DNA of 52,442 nucleotides from an uncultured Bacteroidales bacterium (GCA_937899245.1 CALDKB010000039.1:1-52442); one strand, 5' to 3'. Shown: positions 1 through 11,950, numbered from the stretch's first letter. The notes: generated by a model not told the origin, from the letters alone. A program made the numbers and translations.

Positions 1-2
1 CA

Positions 3-3000
3 ACGTCGGGCACGATGACTGTTGTGTGGACTTCTGATGGAAGTAATACAAATACTGGCTGGTCGGCAACCATAAATGCAACTGGTTGCTGTACACAGCG
101 TTCTGGTACGTTGGCCTTCTCTACATCATCTCTCGATGTGTTCATGGGCGAAACGATAAGTTCTCCGTCTCTGACTAACACACTAACTCCGACTGGTACT
201 GTAACCTATTCGTCGTCTGACGAAACTATCGCCTCGGTAGATCCTACTACAGGCGAGGTAACCGCTCATGGCATTGTGGGTACGGTTACAATTACAGCTA
301 CGATTCCTGCTGCAGGCGATTATTGCGCAAGCAGTACAACCTATACGCTAAATGTACGTAAGAACTGCTACCAGACAATCGACATGGCAAATCTTACTCA
401 GGAAATCGAGTGCGGAAAGACTTATTGCTTCTACGACCATGGTGGCGAAAGCGGTAACTATGGCAATAGCGAGAATTATACCGCTACATTTACCTCTTCT
501 GGAAATATTACCATCAGCTTCGAGTCGTTTGCTTCAGAATCCATTGATAAGTTGACAATTTATGATGGAACAACTGCTGGAACAGTGCTGCTTAATGCTC
601 ATGGCGGTACAACAATTCCACCAACAGTCACTGCGACGAGCGGAACAATGACTGTGGTATGGTATTCCGATGGCTCTGTTGTATATGCCGGCTGGTCGGC
701 AAACATAACTGCTGAAGGTTGCTGTACATCGCGTACCGGAACATTCGCTTTTGCAAATCCTCTATATAACGTTGTTGCTGGCGAGTCGATAACACAAACT
801 GTAACAAATAATTTGACACCGCGCGAGGGCAATATTACTTACACGTCTAGCGACCCGACTATTGCAACTGTTGCACAGAATGGTGTCGTTTCGACGGTTG
901 CTGGTACCGAAGGCTTTGTAACTATCACAGCTACAATAGCAGCAACGGGTGACTATTGCGCTATGTCGGCTTCTTATACCATAAATGTTGGCGACGGTTG
1001 CGCTTTGGCCGGTAATGAAACTAATCTGTTGGGATCTGCTCCTTTATATGGATTATACAAGAATAGCTGGGACGAAATGATATATACGTCGGCTGAAATT
1101 GGCGGTTCTGGAATAATAAATAGTATCGGCTTCAATTCTTCGCAATCAAATTCGGTTCAGAGAACAATTGAAATATATTTGGGCGTTACCGACAAGACAT
1201 CGTTTGAAAGTTCTACCGATTTCGTGTCCTCGAGCGAAATGACTCTTGTCTATTCGGGAACATGGAATATCACGACGGGATGGCAAATGTTTACCCTGAA
1301 CGAACCGTTTAACTATGGCGTATGTGGTAAGAATCTTATTGTCGGAATTAAGTCAACCGCAACATCGTATACCTCATCTTCATTCTACAGCACGAATACT
1401 ACGGGTAGTCAGACAATTTATTCGTATAGCGACTCCTATGTTCCGTCTCCGGTTGATATGACTGGATTTTCTGGCAGTATGTCGCTGTCGACCGTAAGAC
1501 CTAACATAAAGGTTTGTATTACTCCTTGCGAATGTCCTGTATTTGAGTTTTCTGACAATGAAGTTACTTGTTATATGGGTGGCGACGATTGCCCGATACC
1601 TACATTGATTTCAAGTTCGGACGTGGATGCAACGTACACTTCGTCGAATACTGACGTGGCTGTTGTGGACCCTGCAACAGGTGCTGTTGAAATAATAGGT
1701 CTTGGTACTGCAACGATATCAGCTTCTGTTGTGGCTGGTTCTTATTGCGCGGCTGAGGCTTCGTATGTGATAAACGTAGAACGTTGTACTCCTACATTGG
1801 AATCATCAACAACATCGCATTTTATTACAAACTTTACTGCTACAGGTGGAATTTTGGATATCAATAATACAACTGTGGGTGAGGGCGGTTCGTATTACGA
1901 CTATTATGATACACGAAACTTTGTTACTAACTTGAATGCTGCTACAACGGTAGACTTCTCAATTTTGGTAGCAGGTGGCGCGACTTACGGCGCTGCAATA
2001 TGGGTCGACTACAATCAGGATGGCATGTTCGCTGCAACCGAACGTGTATTTTCGACAACTTCGGCTCAGGCTTCGCCAATAACCGGACAGTTTACTGTGC
2101 CTGCATACATAGACCATAACGAGTTCCGTATGCGTGTCGTTGTGGATAGGGATAATGCTTCTCCTTCTAATCCTTGTTTGGCAAATACTGGTGAGTTCGA
2201 GGACTATAAGATTATTACTCCCGAGGAAATTTGTACGCCAACAGTAACAAGTAGCAATACCTATATTTATATTAGAAATGTAACAACCTCTGGCGGTAGT
2301 GATAATATCAACAATTCGTCGACTGGTACCGTTAACTCATATTCTGACTATTATTCAACTGCCTCGGTAACCGCTCTCGCCGGTTCTCGAATAACGACAA
2401 CTGTTACTTTGAGTAATACTTATTCGTCGGGAATGGCTATCTGGGTCGACTGGAATAGGGATGGAATATTCGAGGATTCGGAAAGGGTATATCGTTCTAC
2501 GACGACATTGACTTCTCCATTGAATGCTTCGTTCAGAATTCCGTCAAATGTTCAGGTAGGTGAGTTCCGCATGCGTATTCTTGCGGCTTACTCGACGGCT
2601 TCGCCTTCCGATCCCTGCGTTTCGACTGTTAATGGCGAATACGAAGACTATAAGATAATAGTTACGCAGCCAACTCTTACATATATGGATGGTAACTGTA
2701 CGGAAACATTTACAAATGTTTCTCCCGACCATGAGTCTGGGTATGGATATGTTACCGTAACTACTGAAATTCCGGAATGCTCCGACGAAAATGTGTCGTT
2801 TGTGGCTTGGAATACTGAAAGTGATGGAAGCGGAACTTCGTATCGTCCTGGTAGTCCTTTCTTCCTTGCTAATGACGATATTCTATACGCAATATTCTAC
2901 TCGCCTTGTTGTAATCCCGATTCTGCCGTCGTAATGTCCTCTCACGGCGGAGGCGAAGAGATGACAATATCTAGGGAATCCGACGGCTTCTTCTATTACA

Positions 3001-6000
3001 ATGTTTGTCTTGGTGAGCAGTTGAATGTTAGGTTCGTTCCTAAAGACGGCTGTTCTTATTCTAACCCTAGATGGGTGCTTTCTACTGCTGATGGAAATGT
3101 GTTGAGAACTGTTTCCGGATTGTCATTCTCGTATAATTTCACCGAGGAAAATGGTTATAACCTTTCGTTTAGCGCAAATAGCTCGGCAGGATGTAACCTC
3201 GATTTATATGGTAGGGTCAGAGTGTCCAGGGGTATTCATGTGTCAAGCATCAGCGACGAAACTATAGCTGCTTGTCCGGGAAATATACAGCCTGTAACTA
3301 TTGGTTATTCTGGCGATGGCTCTCATGTCCAAATTGACAGGCCTGGAGTTCGTATTGAATCTACTCTTGGTAAGGGCGAAACTATATTCTTGCCCGATGG
3401 CGTTGAGTGCGATATCGATGGCGACGGTAATACCGAGTGCGCTTATGTTTCGTCGGTAGAGTTTTCGGGATTCGCCGATGATGGCGTTGTTCGTTCTGTC
3501 GACGATATCTTGTACTTGCGAATGAATCTTGAACATTCGTATATCGGTGATGTTTATATCGCATTAACTTGTCCTAATGGAACTACTGTGCCGATTCTGC
3601 GTAAGAATGCTTCGGGTAATAACTCAAGTTGCGCTTCATCAATTCCTTCGGAATTCTATTCGTGGATTGGAACCGGTACTACTTCGGCATATTTCGGTAG
3701 CGTATATGAGCCGAGCGGAGAATCTGGTGTCGCCGACCAATGTGATTCAAGTAATCCTAATCTCGCTCCGGGTGAAGGTTGGAACTATGCTTGGTCTGAA
3801 AATGAAAATCGTGGCTATGGTTATGCCGGCGGTACTTATGGTTATGTGTATGAAAGTGCTAATATCGGTCACGATTTATCGAATGTCGTCGATTCGTCTA
3901 GAATGGAAACTTTCGAACAGTTCTATCATCCGGAAGGAAACTTTGAGGATTTGATTGGTTGTCCTCTTAACGGTGAATGGAGCATTGTTGTCCTCGATGG
4001 ATGGAGCATGGATAATGGTTATATTTTTGAGTGGGAACTTGCTTTGAGCGAGGACTTGGAACCAGAATCTTGGGGATACGATGTCGACCTTGATACTGCT
4101 TGGGCGGAGTGCAACTGGATTACTACTGGTGCTAAGTCTTCAAGCTTTTTGGTTACACCGCCTGAGAATTTTGCTGGCGGTCTTGTGGATTGCACTTTGA
4201 CTTATGTTGACGAATATGGATGCCAGACTAGCGATGATATTACTCTTAACTTTAATGTCAGTGAGATCGATCTTAGTGCAAATGTGTCTCCTTCTACTTG
4301 TGGAAGGGCTAATGGCGTAATCGAACTTATCGCTAGTGGTGCCACTATGCCGTGCCGGTATCGCCTCGAAGATGGACCTTGGCAGTCTAACAACAGATTT
4401 ACTGTTGCCGCTGGTACATATACTTTGTCGCTAGTTGACGCAAATGGATGTACCGACGAGGTGGAAGTAACGGTTGTGGACAATACTGACTTGGCTATTT
4501 CTGGACTCGATGACCTTGAAGCTTGTGCTGGCGCAACTATTACTTTGACGCCGGTTGTTTCGGGTGGTATCGGTTCATATACTTATCTGTGGACTCCGGG
4601 TAATGTAAATACTTTGCAACTTGTGGCAAATCCGGAGGTCGATACCGATTATACATTCCAGGTTACTGATGGCGACGATTGCTCTATGCAGCAGACCGTT
4701 CATGTAACAATAGGACACCTGTTTGATGTTACTGCTTCTGAAGATGTGGTAATTTGTTCGGGAAGTACAACGACAATTGGTGTTACTGTGTCTGGAAATG
4801 CTTCGGAGTGCATATATTCTTGGAGCAACGGTTCTACTGTCGCATCTTTTGACGTATCACCAACTACAACTACTACTTATACGGTAACTGTTGTCGATGC
4901 AACAAATACTTCTTGTACGGTTTCCGACGATGTTGTTGTCACTGTCGACAATCCATCGGTAGTGCTGAATGATATTGACGACATGACCATTTGCGACGGC
5001 GAGTCTGCTAACTTGTCGGTAACGGCTGCTAGCAGTAACGGCGACTTGACGTATGTTTGGGCTTCGGCAAGTGCAAATGCTGGTTTGCCTACAACATTGA
5101 CAAACTCAAGCATTAGCGTAACACCAACAGAAACAACTACTTATAATGTCACGGTAACTTCAACTTTAGGAACTTGCACGGCAACTGCCAGCGGCAGCGT
5201 AACGGTAACAGTTAACAACCCCGTTGTTACAATCAATAATAATACGGGAACAACAATGTTGACTTGTGCTTTGTCTGAAGTTTCTGTTACTGCAGAAATA
5301 GTGTCGGGATCTGGTGTGTTTACTTGGTCGAACGGATTGGGCAATGATGCTACACAATCAATAACATCTCCTGGCGATTATGTCGTTACATTGACCGATG
5401 ACAATGGATGTACCGACACTGAGACGATAACGATTGAACAGAGTAACGAAAGTCCTGTCGTTTCGCTTGTCGATGATGCGATAACAGTTTGTGCTGGCGA
5501 AACAGCAACTGTAACTATCGAGAATGTTACTGGCGGTACTGGTACATATCAGTATTCTTGGAACAGCGGCTCTTATGATGCTAATCTCGAATATACCACT
5601 GCTTCGTTGACCGATGCTGTGACGGTTTCTGTTGTGGCAATGGATGACAATGGTTGTACTGGCTCTGCCGAGGCAACTATAACAGTAAATACACCTGTTG
5701 TCGGTTCTATTTCAATTGCCGATTCTACAATTTGTAATGGTAACGAAGCTACTTTGACCGCAGTGGTTGCTGGCAATACTGGCGATTTGTCTTATTCATG
5801 GTCAGATGGTCTTGGCAATAATGCAACAACAGCACCTATTACATCTTCTGGCGTATATACGGTAACTGTAACCGCAACAAATGTGGTTAACGGTGTTTCT
5901 TGTCCTGCTGTTGATACGCAGACCGGCAATGTCATTGTTAATGAACGCCCAACTGCAACAATCGACGGAAACTACGAAGTATGCGCAGATTATGCCGATA

Positions 6001-9000
6001 ATCAAAATGTAACGATAACCCTTACAGGTGCAATTCCATATACGGTTGTATGGACCGATGGCGTTGCCGAGCATGATACCACAACGTCGGAACCTACAAT
6101 AATTATTCCTCTTCATCCAACCTCAACTACAACCTATACTCTGGTTTCGATGACTGACAATAACGGTTGCGAATCTTATGCTTCCGAACTGACTGGCTCT
6201 GCAATAATAACAGTTAACGATTTGCCGGAACCTTCGATAAGTGGCGATCCAACATCTTGTGATACCGATGTCTTGCTAACAGCTTCGCCTGCCGGAATGC
6301 AGTACGATTGGGGCGAAGGATTCTCTGCCGATAATACATATATCGTAACTTCTACAGGTACATATACTGTAACTGTCAAGAATGCTAACGAATGTACGGC
6401 TTCTGCTGATTTTGACTTTACAAGATATACTTTGCCTGTTGTTGAGATTGCCCCGGTGGCAACTCTATGTCCTGCTGAAACCGGTGATAGGGATGTGACT
6501 GCAACTATCACTGCAGCTACTTCTGGCGATTATACTTATACTTGGTCGGGAAGTTCGGAACTTAATATTCTGAATGCAGTCCAGACCTCGGCCGAAACAA
6601 CAAGTACAATTGGAATCACAGTTCCTAATAGCTGTGGCAATACTTACTCGATTGGATTGAATGTCGTTGACGCTCATGGATGTTCTGTCGATGCCGCCGA
6701 TATAACAATATCTGTGGAGGATAACGACGCTCCTGTAATATCTGGCGTGCTGGGTGTCGTAAATGTTGATGGTTGTTCGGTTGCTTCGGCTCCGTCGGCA
6801 GCTACTACGGTTGACGAACTGTTGGCTTTAGGCCTCCGCGATATTTCCGACAATTGCGACGGACTTGTTGTTTCTTCTCTCGACGTCGAAAATGGTACTT
6901 GTCCAATTGAAATCACACGTACTTATACGGTTGCCGACTTGTGCGGAAATTCTTCTTCTATTGACCAGATAATATATGTAAATGAAGTCGCAATGACAAT
7001 CCCTGACAATAGGGTTGATGGTGTCATTTGTGAGGTTGATGCTGTACAGGTGGCTCCCGCAACTTTGACTAACTACTGTGGCGAGTCCGTTGATCCTGTA
7101 TTCATTGAAAGAATATCAACGGTTGATGCTTCTGGTAGCGGTACTGTAACATATAATTATTCTTATTCTGATTGCCTTGGAACCTATGCTTGGTCTCATA
7201 TCTATAATGTCGCTCCTGACGGATTTGTCGCTCCTGGCAATGTCAATGAAAATGTTTCGTGCATATCCGAAATTCATTTGCCGTCTGAACATGTTCCTCA
7301 TATTGTCGTTTGTCAGGCGGATGTCGCTCTGACGCTTGCGGCTGAAGATGACAATGTCGTTAATGGTTGTGGCGATTATTCGTATACATATTCTTATGCT
7401 GTTAATGGCACCGATTACACATGGACTTACACATATATAGTAACACCGCAGGATTTTACTTTGCCTGCTGATGGCGCTCGTAATGTTGCTTGCCTTGATG
7501 AGGCGCTCGTTTCTGAAATCACTCTTCCTTATGTTGAAACTTCTTGCGGTGAAGTTGTTCCGGCACTCACGGCAACTTCTGATGTGCCGTCAACAATTAC
7601 TTGCCAGGGAACTCGTATATTTACATATACTTATGAAAATTGCGCTTATAGTTACGATTGGAATTTCGTTTACACTATTAACGATACTTTGGATCCTGTT
7701 TTCGACCCGATTGTCCCGTTCGAGGCAAACTGCAGTGACGCAAATATTGAAGATGCTGTGGATATGTGGCTTAATTCGGTGTCTGCTACCGACAATTGCG
7801 GTGTCGTTAATGTTGTTAACGATTACAATGCATCAATGATGCCGACAATTGGCTGCGGTGAGGTGACCGTAACGTTCTCTGCTTCTGATTGCCAGAATAC
7901 GGTAACGACTACAAGCACCATCACAATTAGGGATGAAGAAAAGCCTAATATCGGCGATGATGTCCTCGATGAAACTCTCGTAGGTATAAACTGTGTATTT
8001 ACTGTTCCTGATTTCACGGAGACTATTCGCAATATTTCTAATGATGCTTGCACTTCAAATGCCGACTTGGTAATAACTCAGACTCCTGAGGCAAATTCTG
8101 TTATTACAACCACCGGCACTATTGTTGTTAGTGTAACTGTAACCGACCTTTGCGGAAACGATAGCACTCGTACCGTCAATTTGTATGTGCCGACAGAACC
8201 TGTTACTGCTACAATTAGCGGCGATGCTACTGTTTGTGCGGGCAATACCATTGAGCACGATGTTACTATTGCGTTGACGGGTGAAGCTCCGTTTACATTC
8301 GAGTGGACGGATGGAAATGATGTATATGACAATGTTACTGATGAGTCGAGCATTGTCCTTCATGTAAATCCGCTACAGACAACTACATATTCTATTGTGT
8401 CGATGACCGATAATAACGGATGCCAGCCAAACGATTTGTCTTCTACGGCTGTATTTACCGTTAATAGTCGTCCTACGGCTAATATCTCAGGCGGACAGGC
8501 TGTTTGTGCCGACAACGAGGAAATGATTGACTTGACTATTGCATTTACTGGTACGGCTCCTTATAGTTACTCTTGGTCTGACGGCTCTGTAACAACAAAT
8601 GGAACAACTTCCGATTCGTCGGTAACTTTGCAGGTTAACCCGGCGACAAGCACCACCTACACCTTGGTTGCATTAACGGATGCTAATTGCGAGTCGATTC
8701 CTTCCGACTTAACTGGAGCGGCTGTCGTTGTTGTAAACAATTTGCCTGTGGTTTCGTTGCAAACTCCAGATGATATTTGTTATGGAATGTCGACTGTCGT
8801 TGCTGTTGAGCAGATTTCCGATGCGCTTGCTCCTTACCAGTATTCTTGGAATGGTGGCGCTTATGCTGCAGTCGATACTTATGCTACTGGAACTTTAGTC
8901 GCAAACGAAAACATTACACTTTATGTCCGCGATGCAAATGGTTGTGTCGGTAGCGACCAAACGACTGTAACTGTAAAGCCATTGCCAGAGGCAAGTGTCG

Positions 9001-11888
9001 AAAACGTTACAATATGCTATGGCGAGACTGCAACGATGTCTGTTTCTCCGGCTGGTGCAGAATATGCTTGGTCGGCTGATGTCGTTAGTGTTACTCCTAC
9101 TTCTACTACTACATATACTGTTACGGTAACCATGAATGGATGTTCAAATACGGCTTCTCCGATTGTATATGTAAATCCTAATCCGGTAGTTTCTATTAGT
9201 GCTCCGATTACCGAAATTGATTGCAATAATCCAACGGTTTCTGTTGCTGCCACTGGCTCTGCTGCTACCTATGAATGGTCCGACGGAACTACAGTTGCTC
9301 TCGCTACTTTCGATGTAGCTGGCGAATATACTGTTGTGGCAACTACAGCCGACGGTTGTACGGCTAATGCTTCTGTTGTAATTACTGAAAATACTGTTGC
9401 TCCGGTGGCTACGATAACAAACAATACAGGAACAACAACTTTGAACTGTAACGTGCCGTCTATTTCGCTTGTGGCTGGCGGTGGCATTTCGTACGCTTGG
9501 TCTAATGGCGTTGCCGTTGCTAATAATTCAATAGTTACCCAGGGAACTTATGTGGTTACCGTTACGGCGGAAAATGGTTGCCAGTCGACTGCGGAAATAA
9601 CAATAAGCAGACCTGATACTTTGTCAATTTCCGTTACTTATGATGAAATATCCTGTCACGATGGAACAACAACGGTATTTGTATCTGCTAATGGCGGTAC
9701 TCCGGCTTATACGGGTACTGGCGCATTTACAAACGTATCTGCTGGTCAATATACATATACGGTTACTGATCAGGGCGGATGCTCGGATACTCAAACAATC
9801 AATATCGTAAATCCTTCCGAGATTGTTGTGTCTGTTTCTTCGGATCCAATTCTCTGCTACGGCGACAATACGACAGTAACAATTACTGCTACAGGTGGAA
9901 CTCCAGAATATCAGGGCGTTGGTACTCGCATTGAAACTGCTGGAACTTATTACTATACTGTCACCGACCGCAACGGTTGTTCTGGTGTTGCGGAATATAC
10001 GATAACGCAGCCCGACATCCTGAATGCCGTTTCTACTGCGCTTGATGCTCAATGTTTCGGCGGTTCTGGTTCTGCTTCCTTGTTAGTAGCCGGCGGTACT
10101 GCTCCCTACGTCGTAACTTGGCTTGACGGTACGACTGGTATGACAAACAGCAATATTACTCCAAACATGCCGTTTACTTATTCGATAGTTGATGCTAATG
10201 GTTGTAGCTTGGCTGGCAATGTTACGGTAGGACAACCTGATCCATTGCAAATGTCGTTGACTGGAACCGATGTTACATGTTTTGAACGGGAAGACGGAAC
10301 GATAACTGTTACGGTAACTGGCGGTACTCCTCCTTATCTTGGATATTATTGGTCCGATGAGGGTTACGGATATTATACATATACTGGATTGGCGGCTGGT
10401 AACTATTCATATACAGTAACCGATAGCCGTGAATGTTCTTCCGTAGGTTCGTATCGTATTTCAAGGCCTCAGCCTTTGATTGTTGACCTTTCTGGAAATG
10501 ATATCATTTGTGGCAACATGCTGGGTTATATTTCTGCTGGTGTTTCGGGCGGTACGCCGGATTACTCTTATGCATGGTCTAATTTCCAATCTGGTGTCTC
10601 TACAATAAGCTCGTTGCTGCAAGGGGAATACTCTTTGTCGGTTACCGATGCCAATGGCTGTTCGGCTACAGCTTCACGTCGTGTATTGTTGTCCGGTGGC
10701 ATAGATGTAAACGCAACCGTAACATCGCCTATTGCTTGTAATGGTGATGTCAATGCTATTGTCGAGGCTATATCGCAGACAGGTGCAATGCCAATACTTT
10801 ATTCGTGGAGCAACGGTAGCGCAAGCCCTGTTGTATACAATCTTGGCGCAGGCACTTATTTGGTGACTGTAATTGATGCATGGGGATGCTCCGGATATAG
10901 TCAGGTGAGATTGGATGAACCTTCTCCGATAAATGTTTCTGTTAATATTGTGGATGCAAAGTGTTATGACACTAACGACGGTTCTATTCATGTATCGGTT
11001 AGCGGTGGCGTTGCTCCTTACGAATACTTGTGGGGGTCTCCTGATTTGTCTGGATATTATCCTACAAACCTTCTTGCTGGAACTTACGGCTTGACAATTA
11101 CCGATGCAAATCACTGCGAATCGCACCAGATAATAACTGTTAACCGACCAGATGAACTTGATATTACTACCAGCGTTACCGATATTTCATGCTTCGGAAG
11201 AAAGGATGGTTCTATCGAGGTTTCTGCAATCGGAGGCGTTGCTCCATTCGAATTTACACTTGTCGGAAATGACAATTCATACCTTAGCAATGACAGATTC
11301 TCGCATCTGTCTGAAGGCCACTACGAAATAGAAGTTGTGGATAAAAACGGATGTAAGTCGTCGATTAGTGCGTTTGTTGGTGAACCTGCAAAACTAACAG
11401 CCGGAGTGGAGACTATTTCTCCTTCGTGCGACGGCAACAACGATGGTATGATACAAATTGACGCAATAGGTGGTACTGAGCCTTATACGTACGGCTGGTC
11501 AAATTATTTGACTGAAGAACCAGTGCTTACAGGCCTGCGTGCAGGTAGCTATAGGATTACTGTTACCGATGCTCATAATTGCTCGTACCAGACTCTTGTG
11601 GGACTCGCCGAAAGTAGGGTTGATTGTCTGCACATCCCGAATGTGTTCACTCCTAACGGCGATGGCGTAAACGATCAGTGGATAATCGAAAATATTGATA
11701 TGTTCCCTGATGCTGATGTCTTTGTCTTCAACCGCTGGGGCCAGATGCTGTTCCAGTCAAAGGGCAGCGAAGAACCTTGGGACGGTACTTATCGCGGACA
11801 TTTTGTTCCGGCTGGCGTATATATTTATATCATTGATATCCATACCGACCACGAGGTTTACGAGGGTAGCGTATCTATTTTATATTAG
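3..11888 (+). CDS. Giant multidomain cell-surface adhesin with type B T9SS sorting domain (5' end outside window)
   Basis: About 3,960 residues are visible. The reading frame is open to the window edge, and the first residues repeat the end of a CUB-like unit seen whole at about nt 360-720, so the true start lies upstream. Order by nucleotide: CUB-like and Big_2 Ig-like units (3-1000), an unassigned beta-rich region (1000-1520), another Big_2 unit (1530-1790), two GEVED-type domains (about 1795-2220 and 2230-2670), an InlB/FLG-like repeat (2680-2910), a proprotein-convertase P-domain-like region (3240-4060), many roughly 80-100-residue Ig/PKD-like repeats (4250-9600), SprB-type repeats (9610-11620) and a C-terminal sorting domain with VFTPNGDGVND, NRWG, WDG and PAGVY. 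Family knowledge: such CTDs direct secretion through the type IX system and are associated with gliding or adhesion proteins such as SprB. No enzymatic domain was seen. Ligand and role in motility are unknown. A terminator follows directly. Confidence 0.93.
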   Translation, partial: TSGTMTVVWTSDGSNTNTGWSATINATGCCTQRSGTLAFSTSSLDVFMGETISSPSLTNTLTPTGTVTYSSSDETIASVDPTTGEVTAHGIVGTVTITATIPAAGDYCASSTTYTLNVRKNCYQTIDMANLTQEIECGKTYCFYDHGGESGNYGNSENYTATFTSSGNITISFESFASESIDKLTIYDGTTAGTVLLNAHGGTTIPPTVTATSGTMTVVWYSDGSVVYAGWSANITAEGCCTSRTGTFAFANPLYNVVAGESITQTVTNNLTPREGNITYTSSDPTIATVAQNGVVSTVAGTEGFVTITATIAATGDYCAMSASYTINVGDGCALAGNETNLLGSAPLYGLYKNSWDEMIYTSAEIGGSGIINSIGFNSSQSNSVQRTIEIYLGVTDKTSFESSTDFVSSSEMTLVYSGTWNITTGWQMFTLNEPFNYGVCGKNLIVGIKSTATSYTSSSFYSTNTTGSQTIYSYSDSYVPSPVDMTGFSGSMSLSTVRPNIKVCITPCECPVFEFSDNEVTCYMGGDDCPIPTLISSSDVDATYTSSNTDVAVVDPATGAVEIIGLGTATISASVVAGSYCAAEASYVINVERCTPTLESSTTSHFITNFTATGGILDINNTTVGEGGSYYDYYDTRNFVTNLNAATTVDFSILVAGGATYGAAIWVDYNQDGMFAATERVFSTTSAQASPITGQFTVPAYIDHNEFRMRVVVDRDNASPSNPCLANTGEFEDYKIITPEEICTPTVTSSNTYIYIRNVTTSGGSDNINNSSTGTVNSYSDYYSTASVTALAGSRITTTVTLSNTYSSGMAIWVDWNRDGIFEDSERVYRSTTTLTSPLNASFRIPSNVQVGEFRMRILAAYSTASPSDPCVSTVNGEYEDYKIIVTQPTLTYMDGNCTETFTNVSPDHESGYGYVTVTTEIPECSDENVSFVAWNTESDGSGTSYRPGSPFFLANDDILYAIFYSPCCNPDSAVVMSSHGGGEEMTISRESDGFFYYNVCLGEQLNVRFVPKDGCSYSNPRWVLSTADGNVLRTVSGLSFSYNFTEENGYNLSFSANSSAGCNLDLYGRVRVSRGIHVSSISDETIAACPGNIQPVTIGYSGDGSHVQIDRPGVRIESTLGKGETIFLPDGVECDIDGDGNTECAYVSSVEFSGFADDGVVRSVDDILYLRMNLEHSYIGDVYIALTCPNGTTVPILRKNASGNNSSCASSIPSEFYSWIGTGTTSAYFGSVYEPSGESGVADQCDSSNPNLAPGEGWNYAWSENENRGYGYAGGTYGYVYESANIGHDLSNVVDSSRMETFEQFYHPEGNFEDLIGCPLNGEWSIVVLDGWSMDNGYIFEWELALSEDLEPESWGYDVDLDTAWAECNWITTGAKSSSFLVTPPENFAGGLVDCTLTYVDEYGCQTSDDITLNFNVSEIDLSANVSPSTCGRANGVIELIASGATMPCRYRLEDGPWQSNNRFTVAAGTYTLSLVDANGCTDEVEVTVVDNTDLAISGLDDLEACAGATITLTPVVSGGIGSYTYLWTPGNVNTLQLVANPEVDTDYTFQVTDGDDCSMQQTVHVTIGHLFDVTASEDVVICSGSTTTIGVTVSGNASECIYSWSNGSTVASFDVSPTTTTTYTVTVVDATNTSCTVSDDVVVTVDNPSVVLNDIDDMTICDGESANLSVTAASSNGDLTYVWASASANAGLPTTLTNSSISVTPTETTTYNVTVTSTLGTCTATASGSVTVTVNNPVVTINNNTGTTMLTCALSEVSVTAEIVSGSGVFTWSNGLGNDATQSITSPGDYVVTLTDDNGCTDTETITIEQSNESPVVSLVDDAITVCAGETATVTIENVTGGTGTYQYSWNSGSYDANLEYTTASLTDAVTVSVVAMDDNGCTGSAEATITVNTPVVGSISIADSTICNGNEATLTAVVAGNTGDLSYSWSDGLGNNATTAPITSSGVYTVTVTATNVVNGVSCPAVDTQTGNVIVNERPTATIDGNYEVCADYADNQNVTITLTGAIPYTVVWTDGVAEHDTTTSEPTIIIPLHPTSTTTYTLVSMTDNNGCESYASELTGSAIITVNDLPEPSISGDPTSCDTDVLLTASPAGMQYDWGEGFSADNTYIVTSTGTYTVTVKNANECTASADFDFTRYTLPVVEIAPVATLCPAETGDRDVTATITAATSGDYTYTWSGSSELNILNAVQTSAETTSTIGITVPNSCGNTYSIGLNVVDAHGCSVDAADITISVEDNDAPVISGVLGVVNVDGCSVASAPSAATTVDELLALGLRDISDNCDGLVVSSLDVENGTCPIEITRTYTVADLCGNSSSIDQIIYVNEVAMTIPDNRVDGVICEVDAVQVAPATLTNYCGESVDPVFIERISTVDASGSGTVTYNYSYSDCLGTYAWSHIYNVAPDGFVAPGNVNENVSCISEIHLPSEHVPHIVVCQADVALTLAAEDDNVVNGCGDYSYTYSYAVNGTDYTWTYTYIVTPQDFTLPADGARNVACLDEALVSEITLPYVETSCGEVVPALTATSDVPSTITCQGTRIFTYTYENCAYSYDWNFVYTINDTLDPVFDPIVPFEANCSDANIEDAVDMWLNSVSATDNCGVVNVVNDYNASMMPTIGCGEVTVTFSASDCQNTVTTTSTITIRDEEKPNIGDDVLDETLVGINCVFTVPDFTETIRNISNDACTSNADLVITQTPEANSVITTTGTIVVSVTVTDLCGNDSTRTVNLYVPTEPVTATISGDATVCAGNTIEHDVTIALTGEAPFTFEWTDGNDVYDNVTDESSIVLHVNPLQTTTYSIVSMTDNNGCQPNDLSSTAVFTVNSRPTANISGGQAVCADNEEMIDLTIAFTGTAPYSYSWSDGSVTTNGTTSDSSVTLQVNPATSTTYTLVALTDANCESIPSDLTGAAVVVVNNLPVVSLQTPDDICYGMSTVVAVEQISDALAPYQYSWNGGAYAAVDTYATGTLVANENITLYVRDANGCVGSDQTTVTVKPLPEASVENVTICYGETATMSVSPAGAEYAWSADVVSVTPTSTTTYTVTVTMNGCSNTASPIVYVNPNPVVSISAPITEIDCNNPTVSVAATGSAATYEWSDGTTVALATFDVAGEYTVVATTADGCTANASVVITENTVAPVATITNNTGTTTLNCNVPSISLVAGGGISYAWSNGVAVANNSIVTQGTYVVTVTAENGCQSTAEITISRPDTLSISVTYDEISCHDGTTTVFVSANGGTPAYTGTGAFTNVSAGQYTYTVTDQGGCSDTQTINIVNPSEIVVSVSSDPILCYGDNTTVTITATGGTPEYQGVGTRIETAGTYYYTVTDRNGCSGVAEYTITQPDILNAVSTALDAQCFGGSGSASLLVAGGTAPYVVTWLDGTTGMTNSNITPNMPFTYSIVDANGCSLAGNVTVGQPDPLQMSLTGTDVTCFEREDGTITVTVTGGTPPYLGYYWSDEGYGYYTYTGLAAGNYSYTVTDSRECSSVGSYRISRPQPLIVDLSGNDIICGNMLGYISAGVSGGTPDYSYAWSNFQSGVSTISSLLQGEYSLSVTDANGCSATASRRVLLSGGIDVNATVTSPIACNGDVNAIVEAISQTGAMPILYSWSNGSASPVVYNLGAGTYLVTVIDAWGCSGYSQVRLDEPSPINVSVNIVDAKCYDTNDGSIHVSVSGGVAPYEYLWGSPDLSGYYPTNLLAGTYGLTITDANHCESHQIITVNRPDELDITTSVTDISCFGRKDGSIEVSAIGGVAPFEFTLVGNDNSYLSNDRFSHLSEGHYEIEVVDKNGCKSSISAFVGEPAKLTAGVETISPSCDGNNDGMIQIDAIGGTEPYTYGWSNYLTEEPVLTGLRAGSYRITVTDAHNCSYQTLVGLAESRVDCLHIPNVFTPNGDGVNDQWIIENIDMFPDADVFVFNRWGQMLFQSKGSEEPWDGTYRGHFVPAGVYIYIIDIHTDHEVYEGSVSILY

Positions 11889-11913
11889 TGCAACATAATT
11901 CATAGAATATGGC

Positions 11914-11950
11914 AATGGGCAGATTGAATAAGCTTTCTGCCCATTTTTTT
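11914..11950 (+). terminator. Rho-independent terminator of the giant adhesin gene
   Basis: A perfect 10-bp stem (AATGGGCAGA / TCTGCCCATT) with a 12-nt loop is followed by a run of T residues. It lies 26 nt after the adhesin stop codon and ahead of the porT promoter element, so it probably separates the two transcription units. Confidence 0.88.

Noticed and set aside
3243..11126. Many 60-150-codon minus-strand frames inside the giant adhesin gene
   Set aside because: Codon bias of the repeats leaves other frames open; none has a start context, signal peptide or known motif.
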